From contig JBBKVO010000017.1 in the NCBI GenBank assembly GCA_037968475.1, positions 124,001 through 188,000 of the forward strand: a stretch of DNA of 64,000 nt, given 5' to 3'. Source of the stretch: SB11 sp037968475. Its GTDB lineage: Bacteria > Bacteroidota > Bacteroidia > UBA8524. Below the pieces are notes generated by a model, which ran no database searches, was not told where the DNA came from, and worked only from the letters and a program-made list of their open reading frames with translations. Shown here piece after piece: positions 45,349 to 52,327 of this stretch (the stretch's first letter is position 1; each line of letters begins with the position of its first letter). Position numbers and translations under genes: made by a program.

Positions 45349-45451
45349 CCGACGGGTATAAAACCCGCCGTTATGGAGTTACAACGAAAAGCAGGGTTTT
45401 AAACCCTGCTTTTCGTCGCAATTTCAAAGAACAGGATTTTATATCCTGTTC
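45349..45451. repeat. Multi-hairpin intergenic repeat, copy B
   Basis: Homologous to 12342-12446. It has CGGGTATAAAACCCG (45353-45367, a small hairpin), a palindrome 45384-45416 with 16 paired positions each side of a central T, and a third hairpin GAACAGGAT/ATCCTGTTC (45429-45451). It also sits between convergent genes (response regulator and rarA). Stems differ from copy A but keep pairing. Confidence 0.7.
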
Positions 45452-45486
45452 AAAAGAGTTATAAACAGAATCGATTTTTGATTTGA

Positions 45487-45513
45487 GATTTATGATTTTT
45501 TAAATCATAAATC
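45487..45513. terminator. AT-rich hairpin before the rarA 3' end
   Basis: GATTTATGATTT (45487-45498) pairs perfectly with AAATCATAAATC (45502-45513) around a TTT loop. It is AT-rich with no clear T run, so its role as a terminator is tentative. Confidence 0.45.
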
Positions 45514-45535
45514 GTAATTCAAAAATCATAAATTC

Positions 45536-46810
45536 TTAATACCCATACTTATCCTTCCATCTATCTTTCAAAAACTTGCGAAGCTCGTTTTCGCGGGCAT
45601 TGTTGGCAGGGTCGTATAGTTTTGTGCCGTTTATTTCATCAGGCAAAAAATCTTGTTCAACAAAGTTTTTATCGTAGTTGTGCGCATACTTATAGTCTTT
45701 GCCATAACCTATGTTTTTCATCAGTTTGGTAACCGCATTGCGCAGGTGAAGCGGCACGGGAAGGTCGCCAGTTTTGCGCACCAAATCACTAGCCGCACCA
45801 ATAGCCATATACGAGGCATTACTTTTTACCGAGCTGGCCAAATACACCGCCACTTGCGATAGTATTATGCGCCCCTCGGGCATACCAATTTGGGTAATGG
45901 CTTGGAAGGCATTAGTAGCTAGCAACAACGCATTGGCGTTGGCATTGCCTACATCTTCGCTGGCAAAAATAACCATACGGCGGGCTATAAACTTAGGGTC
46001 TTCGCCCCCCTCAAGCATACGCGCCAACCAATACACCGCCCCATTGGGGTCGCTGCCCCGCATTGATTTTATAAACGCCGAAATAATATCATAATGTTGC
46101 TCGCCGCTTTTATCATACATGGCCATTTTGTTTTGGGCGGCATCCATCACAATATCGTTGGTTATCACACGTTTTTCGCCCATTTGCTGGTTAATGGCAA
46201 GCTCCAGCAAGTTTAGCAGCTTACGCCCGTCGCCACCACACAGATGGAAAAGAGCATCGGTTTCTTGCACCTCAATATCCAGTGTTTTTAATACCTCATC
46301 GGTAGTAATGGCGCGTTGCAAAATCTCGCCCAACTCTTTATCGCCCAAAGCTTTTAAAATATACACTTGGCAGCGCGATAGGAGGGCTGATATAACCTCG
46401 AACGAAGGGTTTTCTGTAGTAGCACCCATCAGTATTATTTTACCCCGCTCAACAGCTGATAACAGGGCGTCTTGCTGGGCTTTATTAAAACGGTGTATTT
46501 CATCAATAAACAATATGCTTTTGCCTACGGTTTCAGTTTTTTCAAACACGGCACGCACCTCTTTTACCCCTGCCTGTATGGCACTAAGTCCAAAAAAAGG
46601 CAATTGCATATAGTTGGCTATTAGTTGCGCTAGTGTGGTTTTGCCCACCCCCGGAGGACCCCAAAATATAAGCGAGGGCACAGTGCCGCCCTCAATGGCT
46701 TTGCGCAGCACAGCGCCTTCGCCCACCAAATGTTCTTGGCCTGTATAGTCCTCCAACGTTTGCGGGCGTAGCCGCTCAGCCAAAGGAGGAAGGTTAATAT
46801 CATTTTTCAT
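45536..46810 (-). CDS. rarA: Replication-associated recombination protein A (MgsA/WRNIP1 type AAA ATPase)
   Basis: Acts at stalled replication forks. The 424-residue AAA+ protein is of normal length. Residues about 10-30 (LAERLRPQTLEDYTGQEHLVG) open the family, Walker A is GPPGVGKTT (51-59), Walker B is ILFIDEIHRF near 100, the sensor-1 region follows in LMGATTENPSFEV, and the C-terminal tetramerisation region includes SDPNGAVYWLARMLEGGEDPKFIARRMVIFASEDVG and PLHLRNAVTKLMKNIGYGKDYKYAHN. It is transcribed leftward toward the response regulator. Confidence 0.96.
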   Translation of the reverse strand: MKNDINLPPLAERLRPQTLEDYTGQEHLVGEGAVLRKAIEGGTVPSLIFWGPPGVGKTTLAQLIANYMQLPFFGLSAIQAGVKEVRAVFEKTETVGKSILFIDEIHRFNKAQQDALLSAVERGKIILMGATTENPSFEVISALLSRCQVYILKALGDKELGEILQRAITTDEVLKTLDIEVQETDALFHLCGGDGRKLLNLLELAINQQMGEKRVITNDIVMDAAQNKMAMYDKSGEQHYDIISAFIKSMRGSDPNGAVYWLARMLEGGEDPKFIARRMVIFASEDVGNANANALLLATNAFQAITQIGMPEGRIILSQVAVYLASSVKSNASYMAIGAASDLVRKTGDLPVPLHLRNAVTKLMKNIGYGKDYKYAHNYDKNFVEQDFLPDEINGTKLYDPANNARENELRKFLKDRWKDKYGY

Positions 46811-46837
46811 TGGTTATTTACCGTTTATAAGTACTGT

Positions 46838-47284
46838 TTAGAATTTGACCTTTCCGCCATCAATACTTGTTAGAATTTCATTTCCAAAGCCGTGATACCC
46901 TCCCTTTTGCCATTTCCCATTTTTGTATATAAAAGAGAAAAAAGTGTCGTGATCTCCATCTTTTAATATTTCTAAACTGTCACCATCATTTAATTCATAT
47001 TCAAAATCAAAGCAATAGCGCTTGTTCAGTTCTTCTAAAAATAGCTCAACGGTAATATCTTCACTTAATGTTTTTGAAGGCATTTTAGCCAAGCCAATCA
47101 TCTGCGCAGCACCCTCAATATAAGGGTAAGTACCTTCATATTTGCTTAAAACCCATACATATAAAGGTTGATGAAGTTCAGGATGCTTTTCCTTCCATCG
47201 TTTTGATTTTTTGTGATGTATTGTAGGTAGAGGAGTTTCATCCTCACAGGTACAAAGCACTAGGTTTTCAGTTATTTTACACAT
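46838..47284 (-). CDS. Hypothetical protein with N-terminal CxC motif
   Basis: A 148-residue soluble protein starting MCKITENLVLCTCEDETP; the Cys2, Cys11 and Cys13 arrangement recurs in unnamed Bacteroidota proteins and might bind a metal. A central part reads PLYVWVLSKYEGTYPYIEGAAQMIG, and the C-terminal region resembles short beta-rich immunity-type proteins (DTFFSFIYKNGKWQKGGYHGFG), but no family can be named. It starts 28 nt upstream of rarA on the same strand. No signal peptide. Function unknown. Confidence 0.7.
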   Translation of the reverse strand: MCKITENLVLCTCEDETPLPTIHHKKSKRWKEKHPELHQPLYVWVLSKYEGTYPYIEGAAQMIGLAKMPSKTLSEDITVELFLEELNKRYCFDFEYELNDGDSLEILKDGDHDTFFSFIYKNGKWQKGGYHGFGNEILTSIDGGKVKF

Positions 47285-47357
47285 ATAAGTAGCAACTTTA
47301 TGTTTAAATATTGAACAATCACGGGTTTTGAAATTTACTAAAAGAGAATTAAAAATC

Positions 47358-47807
47358 TCAACGCTTTACCATCTCAATTTTTGTGTATCTAAATACTAGG
47401 GCTTTATCGGGTTTTATGTCTGTGTTCATACTATAATCTTTGGGTATGCCCTTGGTTTGGTAGTAGCTGCCTGTTAAGCGTACTTTTTTCTCAGAAGTTT
47501 CACCTTCCCAGTAGCTATCGGGTACTTCTAAATCAGGGGAGGTGGGTTCAATAAAAATGCAGTCGGTATCTAGTATTTCTGTATCAGGGTTTTTTCGGGG
47601 TAGGGGTAACCAATTGGCACAATCGCACGCCCATGCTATATAGCTCACTTCTATCGTTTCTATATTATCACTTAAGTTTTGGGGATGTTCCCAAAACATG
47701 ATGTTATGTTTTGTACCGAAGAAAAGAAAAACAGAGATAAAAAGCACAGATATAGTGGCTGTGAGTATGATGACAATTTTTTTAAGATTGTTTTTTAGGC
47801 TAGACAT
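47358..47807 (-). CDS. Hypothetical single-pass membrane protein
   Basis: 149 residues from ATG at 47807 (MSSLKNNLKKI). A longer in-frame reading to 48023 would run across the start of the opposite-strand AMP nucleosidase gene and is rejected. It has one membrane helix (about 10-31) and a short extracytoplasmic domain with Trp-Ala-Cys-Asp-Cys (WACDCANWLPLPRKNPD) and a following EPTSPDLEVPDSYWEGE segment. No family recognised. It diverges from the AMP nucleosidase gene. Confidence 0.7.
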   Translation of the reverse strand: MSSLKNNLKKIVIILTATISVLFISVFLFFGTKHNIMFWEHPQNLSDNIETIEVSYIAWACDCANWLPLPRKNPDTEILDTDCIFIEPTSPDLEVPDSYWEGETSEKKVRLTGSYYQTKGIPKDYSMNTDIKPDKALVFRYTKIEMVKR

Positions 47808-47858
47808 TGTTATATTATAGAGAATTAATAACGAATATAGATTTTTGCACATCAGTAT

Positions 47859-48629
47859 ATGAAAACCAAAAAAGAAATTGTTGAAAACTGGCTCACCCGC
47901 TATACCGATAGCCCATTGGAGAATTTTGGCGAGTATATTTTGCTTACCAACTTTAGCAACTACGTAGAGCGTTTTGCCAAACATTTTAAAGTGAAAATAT
48001 TTGGCAAGGGCAAGGCTATGCAAATGGCTACGGCCAATAATATAAGTATTGTAAACTTTGGTATGGGTAGCCCCAATGCAGCTACGGTAATGGATTTACT
48101 TAGTGCCATACACCCCAAAGCAGTATTGTTTTTGGGCAAGTGCGGCGGACTAAAACGTAAAAACAAAATTGGCGATTTGATATTGCCCATTGCCGCTATA
48201 AGGGGCGAAGGAACATCAAACGATTATTTACCGCCCGAAGTGCCTGCACTGCCTGCTTTTGCGCTACAAAAAGCCATAAGCAGTACGATTAGAGATTTTA
48301 AACGTGATTATTGGACGGGAACGGTATACACTACTAACCGCCGCGTTTGGGAGCACGATAAGGAGTTTAAAAAATATCTTCGCACATTGCGTGCTATGGC
48401 GGTAGATATGGAAACAGCTACCATTTTTACGGTAGGATTTGCTAATGAAATTTCGACAGGTGCATTGCTATTAGTGAGCGACCAACCTATGATTGCCGAA
48501 GGTGTAAAAACTGCCGAAAGCGACAAAAAAGTAACCGAAGATTTTGTTGAAACACATTTGCAAATAGGCATTGAGGCTTTGTGCAAACTGCGTGATGATA
48601 ATATAACGGTGAAACACCTTAAATTTTAA
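47859..48629 (+). CDS. amn: AMP nucleosidase
   Basis: Cleaves AMP to adenine and ribose 5-phosphate. The 256-residue protein is the short form, with only the nucleoside-phosphorylase-like catalytic domain and without the N-terminal regulatory domain of the enteric enzyme. Motifs are NFGMGSPNAATVMDLL (about 68-83), FLGKCGGLK for phosphate binding, the AVDMETATIF strand near 186-195 with the ribose-binding Met-Glu, and VSDQPM with the catalytic Asp. It is common in Bacteroidota. Adjacent genes are divergent or unknown. Confidence 0.93.
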   Translation: MKTKKEIVENWLTRYTDSPLENFGEYILLTNFSNYVERFAKHFKVKIFGKGKAMQMATANNISIVNFGMGSPNAATVMDLLSAIHPKAVLFLGKCGGLKRKNKIGDLILPIAAIRGEGTSNDYLPPEVPALPAFALQKAISSTIRDFKRDYWTGTVYTTNRRVWEHDKEFKKYLRTLRAMAVDMETATIFTVGFANEISTGALLLVSDQPMIAEGVKTAESDKKVTEDFVETHLQIGIEALCKLRDDNITVKHLKF

Positions 48630-48630
48630 T

Positions 48631-49605
48631 CTATTCTTTATTGGGTGATGGGATATCCTCAAGCGGTGAGGGAGGAGCTTTACAATACGTTAAGCCCAAT
48701 TCTTGGCACAGTTGCAGTAGTTTTTCTATTCCTTGTGAGCTAAAACCGTATTTAGGGATGCGAAAGAGATAATCATCGCCTACCTCTAAATAGTTGGAGT
48801 GGTAATGGGCAGGCAAATATTCATCGGCAATTAGATAATTGCAGCTAAAGCAAACATTAATACTGCTTTTTATTACTCCCTTATGGTAGAAAACAAAACC
48901 CAAGTGAGGATCGAAACAGGCCGAAGTACCCTCGCCATAAGTAGCCGTATCGGTAACTGTGGTTATCAGTTTTTGTATTTGTTGGGGTGTTAATTTTTTA
49001 GGGTTCTTTGCGCTTCTATCCAACTTGTTTTTATAAATAATTGAGCCTCCTCCTTCGCCTTTAAAATCATAAGCTACAATGCTATCGTAGCGTAGGTTTT
49101 TATAGGGATTATACTCTTGGAGGTATTTATTTTGCTCAAATAACTCATACCCCATTTTCTGAGCTAAAGTATGTAAACAAATAGTATCATTATGCGTCAT
49201 TAGAAGCAAAGGCTTGCTCATTAACTCATCATGGTCAAAATAGATAATTTCTTGATCTCGAAGCCATTTGTCTTTATCATCAAGTTTTAAGTTTGTTACC
49301 TGTATTTGAATGATGGAATTATTGTCGAAATAAAATCGATTAAATTTAAGCCCCTCATGTTCTGTCTGTTCAATATGGCTTATATGAACAATTTTATTAT
49401 TGGAGACAAAAACCGATAATTTAGTCCAGTGTAAACTTGAATTGCTATCCACGAAATGTGATTTATCAGCCTTTTTAAGTGATTTTGCAATTACCTCAAC
49501 TTTTGTATCAATCTCAGTAATAATCTTGGGCGGTTCTTCGTGTATTTGTGCTGTAAGCAGCGAGGGGAGAAGTGAAGCAAAAAACAGGTAAACAAACTTT
49601 TTCAT
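48631..49605 (-). CDS. Secreted protein of unknown function
   Basis: 324 residues from ATG at 49605 with signal peptide MKKFVYLFFASLLPSLLTAQ; an in-frame ATG at 49638 would overlap the upstream gene and add 11 residues. The mature protein has about 300 residues in mixed beta/alpha pattern with Trp and acidic repeats, a CFDPHLGFVFYHKGVIKSSINVCFSCNYL segment split by loops holding CFSC near residue 265, and a long C-terminal helix (FSSQGIEKLLQLCQELGLTYC). No family is recognised. It lies downstream of a UbiA-type prenyltransferase gene, whose stop is within 20 nt. Confidence 0.72.
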   Translation of the reverse strand: MKKFVYLFFASLLPSLLTAQIHEEPPKIITEIDTKVEVIAKSLKKADKSHFVDSNSSLHWTKLSVFVSNNKIVHISHIEQTEHEGLKFNRFYFDNNSIIQIQVTNLKLDDKDKWLRDQEIIYFDHDELMSKPLLLMTHNDTICLHTLAQKMGYELFEQNKYLQEYNPYKNLRYDSIVAYDFKGEGGGSIIYKNKLDRSAKNPKKLTPQQIQKLITTVTDTATYGEGTSACFDPHLGFVFYHKGVIKSSINVCFSCNYLIADEYLPAHYHSNYLEVGDDYLFRIPKYGFSSQGIEKLLQLCQELGLTYCKAPPSPLEDIPSPNKE

Positions 49606-49624
49606 TGTCAATATTAGTTTAGTT

Positions 49625-50512
49625 TTATACCAACGCAATATTTAGCACTCCAAGTACAATTAGCAGTTTATAGTAATTGTCGGTTTGGCGAAAGTGCTTT
49701 TCGTTAGTCGAGAAAATAAAATAGAACATCCATGCAAAAATACCAAAAAATGAAGCAGCAAAATAAACGGATGAATAGTTTGGAGAAAGGTGGTGGTATA
49801 AAAAATAGCCAATGGGCACGCACAGCAACATAAGTGGGGCAACCAACCATTTTGTTTTTTTGATACCAAATTTTACGGGAAAGGTTTGGTAGCCAAACAG
49901 CATATCGCCTTTTATGGCTTCAATATCTTTAACAATCTCGCGTATTAGGGCTATAAGGCCAATATAGGTGGCATATAGCACTATCAGTTTGTTTATTTCC
50001 CAATAGAATATACAGATGGATAAAAATGCACTTACTGCCAAAAATGAGGCGCAAAAATTGCCCAGCAAAGGCAGTTTTTTTAGTTTGTGCGAGTAGAACC
50101 AAAGCAAAAAGGTAAGCAACACATAAAACAAGGCTAGTTTTATATTGAGCAATAGGCCAATAAACACAGCCAGTGTATTGCATACCATATAGGCGTTGAT
50201 GGCAAAACGCTTGCTAATAATTTTGTTTAGTATTACTTCTTCGCTGTGGTTGGCTAGGTCTTTTTCGTAATCGTAAAAGGCATTGATGAGGTAGCCGCCT
50301 GCTATTATTAGCGATGTGCTAAACACTATCCAATGCAGTTGCGGGTTGCTTAGTACCTGCAAGGGGGTATAGTGGTGCGGGTTTAGTATTTTAATGGCCG
50401 TTAGGTATTGCGCAGCCGCAATAAGCAATAGGTTGTACCACCTAACCAAGCTGAAAAAAACAAGGGACTTAATTACAAATACCCTTTGTTTGCTGTTGAA
50501 GTATGTGGCCAT
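49625..50512 (-). CDS. UbiA family prenyltransferase
   Basis: A 295-residue integral membrane enzyme with about 8-9 helices. The first Asp-rich motif is NAFYDYEKD (77-85), the second lies in REIVKDIEAIKGDM near 190-203; both are needed to bind prenyl diphosphate. The geranylgeranylglycerol-phosphate geranylgeranyltransferase-like subgroup is common in Bacteroidota and best fits LVRWYNLLLIAAAQYLTAI at the N-terminus. The acceptor (menaquinone precursor, haem or a lipid) is not evident. Upstream is the repeat-rich 50.5-51.7 kb gap. Confidence 0.88.
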   Translation of the reverse strand: MATYFNSKQRVFVIKSLVFFSLVRWYNLLLIAAAQYLTAIKILNPHHYTPLQVLSNPQLHWIVFSTSLIIAGGYLINAFYDYEKDLANHSEEVILNKIISKRFAINAYMVCNTLAVFIGLLLNIKLALFYVLLTFLLWFYSHKLKKLPLLGNFCASFLAVSAFLSICIFYWEINKLIVLYATYIGLIALIREIVKDIEAIKGDMLFGYQTFPVKFGIKKTKWLVAPLMLLCVPIGYFLYHHLSPNYSSVYFAASFFGIFAWMFYFIFSTNEKHFRQTDNYYKLLIVLGVLNIALV

Positions 50513-50621
50513 TTATGTTTCAAAAGTCGGGAAATAAATGGAGAACTTTTTAGGCGTTCGATAAAAATGTTGATTTGCTCTTTCTATCTTCTATTTTATT
50601 AATATGTATTGGTTTTTATAA

Positions 50622-50666
50622 GAAGCAGATGCTTCATTATTTTGGGCACGAGCGGATGCTCGTGCC
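50622..50666. repeat. Two short hairpins
   Basis: GAAGCAGATGCTTC (50622-50635) and GGCACGAGC-GGAT-GCTCGTGCC (50645-50666) lie 9 nt apart. Both have a purine-rich loop like the hairpins of the 122-bp element, suggesting one related hairpin family. Confidence 0.55.
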
Positions 50667-50708
50667 AGCGGTATTTGGTTCGACAGGTTAAAATCCAGTC
50701 GCCATTTA

Positions 50709-51107
50709 TACCCTGTCGGGATTGCCGACAGGTATGAACAGAATCGGGTTTCAACCCGATGATTTTTTTCACGCAAAGTGTTGAAGGTGCAAAGTTGGTA
50801 AGCTAGATTATATGTTTGTATGAATACTTTTTATAATTAGCTCTACAAATCAATTAAGTCGCTATGCCCGCCTGCGGACAATGATACCGCGACAGGTAAC
50901 ATACTACTACTCATACCCTGTCGGGATTGCCGACAGGTATGAACAGAATCGGGTTTCAACCCGATTATTTATTTCACGCAAAGTGTTGAAGACGCAAAGT
51001 TGGTAAGCTAGATTATATGTTTGTATGAATACTTTTTATAATTAGCTCTAAAAGAAATTAAGTCGCTATGCCCGCCTGCGGACAATAACACAGCGACAGG
51101 TTTCAAA
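50709..51107. repeat. Two direct repeat units (205-bp period), inverted relative to the 56.1-56.9 kb array
   Basis: The unit starts ACCCTGTCGGGATTGCCGAC (hairpin), then an AATCGGGTTTCAACCCGATT hairpin, then CACGCAAAGTGTTGAAG (50770 and again 50975), a TAAGCTAGATTATATG stretch and a final GTCGC ... GCCCGCCTGCGGAC ... GCGAC hairpin. The about 135-bp core is the reverse complement of the core in each 282-bp unit at 56101-56936. The rest of this 1.2-kb gap up to 51715 is described below in the T and 122-bp element entries and holds no gene I can support. Confidence 0.75.
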
Positions 51108-51130
51108 CCGATGAAAAAGTTTGTTGCTCC

Positions 51131-51208
51131 GTCGTCCTTAATTTATTTAAGGGTCTCTCTCTACATTACATCTGAATTGGGCAATGAGATGCTGAATCGA
51201 GTTCAGCA
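51131..51208 (-). repeat. T element, copy 1
   Basis: The reverse complement contains CTGAATCGAGTTCAGCATCTCATTGCC-like sequence; it aligns with 57964-58041 in inverted orientation at high identity. A third, partial copy is at 51521-51556 (GTCATCCCGAACTTGTTTCG followed by ATCTCATTGCCCAAT). These resemble intergenic repeats scattered through Bacteroidota genomes. Confidence 0.6.
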
Positions 51209-51327
51209 CAACTGCCCCCACATTCATTCAATAAGATAGTCGTGTGCGGTGGTTGTTATGATGAACGAAGTCGAATCCATGCGTGTAGGTCTGTCATCGT
51301 ATCCCGATTTATTTAGTACAAACCATG

Positions 51328-51449
51328 GCACCAAAGTTCCTTCAAGCGTCCACGCTTGAAGATTGCATATTGTAGCCTTTCGCTACTACATACAAGCGAT
51401 TACGCTTGTGTGTATGAAACCTTAAGCGTGGACGCTTAAGGGAACAAAC
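51328..51449 (+). repeat. 122-bp four-hairpin element, copy 1
   Basis: From GCACCAAAG to GAACAAAC. It contains four hairpins: CTTCAAGCG/CGCTTGAAG, GTAGC/GCTAC, CAAGCG/CGCTTG (extended by CATAC/GTATG) and CCTTAAGCG/CGCTTAAGG, with GTTCC and GGAAC near the ends that could close a cloverleaf-like fold. The reverse-complement copy is at 57836-57957, with 118 of 122 positions identical by my alignment. Confidence 0.8.
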
Positions 51450-51715
51450 AACAATAAGTGTGAGGGCTGCCATTCGCACTCCTTCGAGTAACCTCAGGAT
51501 GACAGCGCGCTTGCTATTCCGTCATCCCGAACTTGTTTCGGGATCTCATTGCCCAATAACGTTAACACAGATTGAGATGCTTCCTTCGTTAACCTGACAG
51601 ACTAACAGTATCCTATTTTATCCTTTCCCTATTGAAAATCAATCTAATAACGCCATAATGGCATAAAAACTTTATGGCACATTCTGTGAACAAAAATCTT
51701 AATTTATAATACAAT

Positions 51716-52297
51716 ATGAATAGATTTTTATTTAATAATGGAGTCTTAGAAGAATTTTTAAGAAACAGAACTAACAGGGCTCTCAGAGAGGCCGATGGTC
51801 TTCATGATGAAAAGTTTGCCAGTGAAACCGTTGAAAAGATTGCAGAAGAATTTTGTAATAGGTATTCATTACAAACTCCTACATTACAAGAACCAGAAAG
51901 GTCGCCAGATATTAAGCCTGTGAAAGCTACAAAGCAAAGTTTTTTTCCCAAAAAACAATATACAGTTGATGCTAAAGAAGTAACTTTTAAAATTACTTAT
52001 ATGGGGTCTTTAGAATTGTTTAATCACAGTCCTGACATTTTTACCTCTAACTCGCTTGAAGGTTTTGTAACAGGGAATCAAGTTTGCTTTCAAAGAATAG
52101 TCGATATTTCACAGGATGTTTCAGTTCTCCAGCAACAATTTAAGGATTGGGAATGGGAGCTTAAGTCAAAACTAGATACTATAAATAAACAGGTTAATAG
52201 TTACCACGAAGTATTAAGACAAAAAATCAAATATATAGTTGAACAGAAAAAAGCTGTTTATGATACTATACAGGCTGATAGAGCTAAATTTATGTAA
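51716..52297 (+). CDS. Orphan hypothetical protein in repeat-rich zone
   Basis: A 193-residue soluble protein with no signal peptide or membrane segment. The N-terminal part (about 1-55) is charged and helical, a linker rich in Pro/Lys follows, the middle (about 80-125, VTFKITYMGSLELFNHSPDIFTSNSLEGFV) is mixed, and about 130-193 forms a coiled coil ending in VEQKKAVYDTIQADRAKFM. No family recognised. It is isolated between a 1.2-kb repeat gap and the convergent uvrA gene (30-nt gap). It may be a fragment of, or accessory to, a larger system elsewhere. Confidence 0.65.
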   Translation: MNRFLFNNGVLEEFLRNRTNRALREADGLHDEKFASETVEKIAEEFCNRYSLQTPTLQEPERSPDIKPVKATKQSFFPKKQYTVDAKEVTFKITYMGSLELFNHSPDIFTSNSLEGFVTGNQVCFQRIVDISQDVSVLQQQFKDWEWELKSKLDTINKQVNSYHEVLRQKIKYIVEQKKAVYDTIQADRAKFM

Positions 52298-52327
52298 GTA
52301 GTCTTATAAACTTATTTACCATATAAT

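Noticed and set aside
47808..48023. N-terminal extension of the 47358-47807 membrane protein
   Set aside because: It would overlap the start of amn on the opposite strand, has no conserved character, and an ATG directly before the membrane helix fits better.
50513..51715. Insertion sequence in the 1.2-kb gap
   Set aside because: No transposase reading frame, terminal inverted repeats with target duplication, or remnant could be recognised; only repeats and hairpins.
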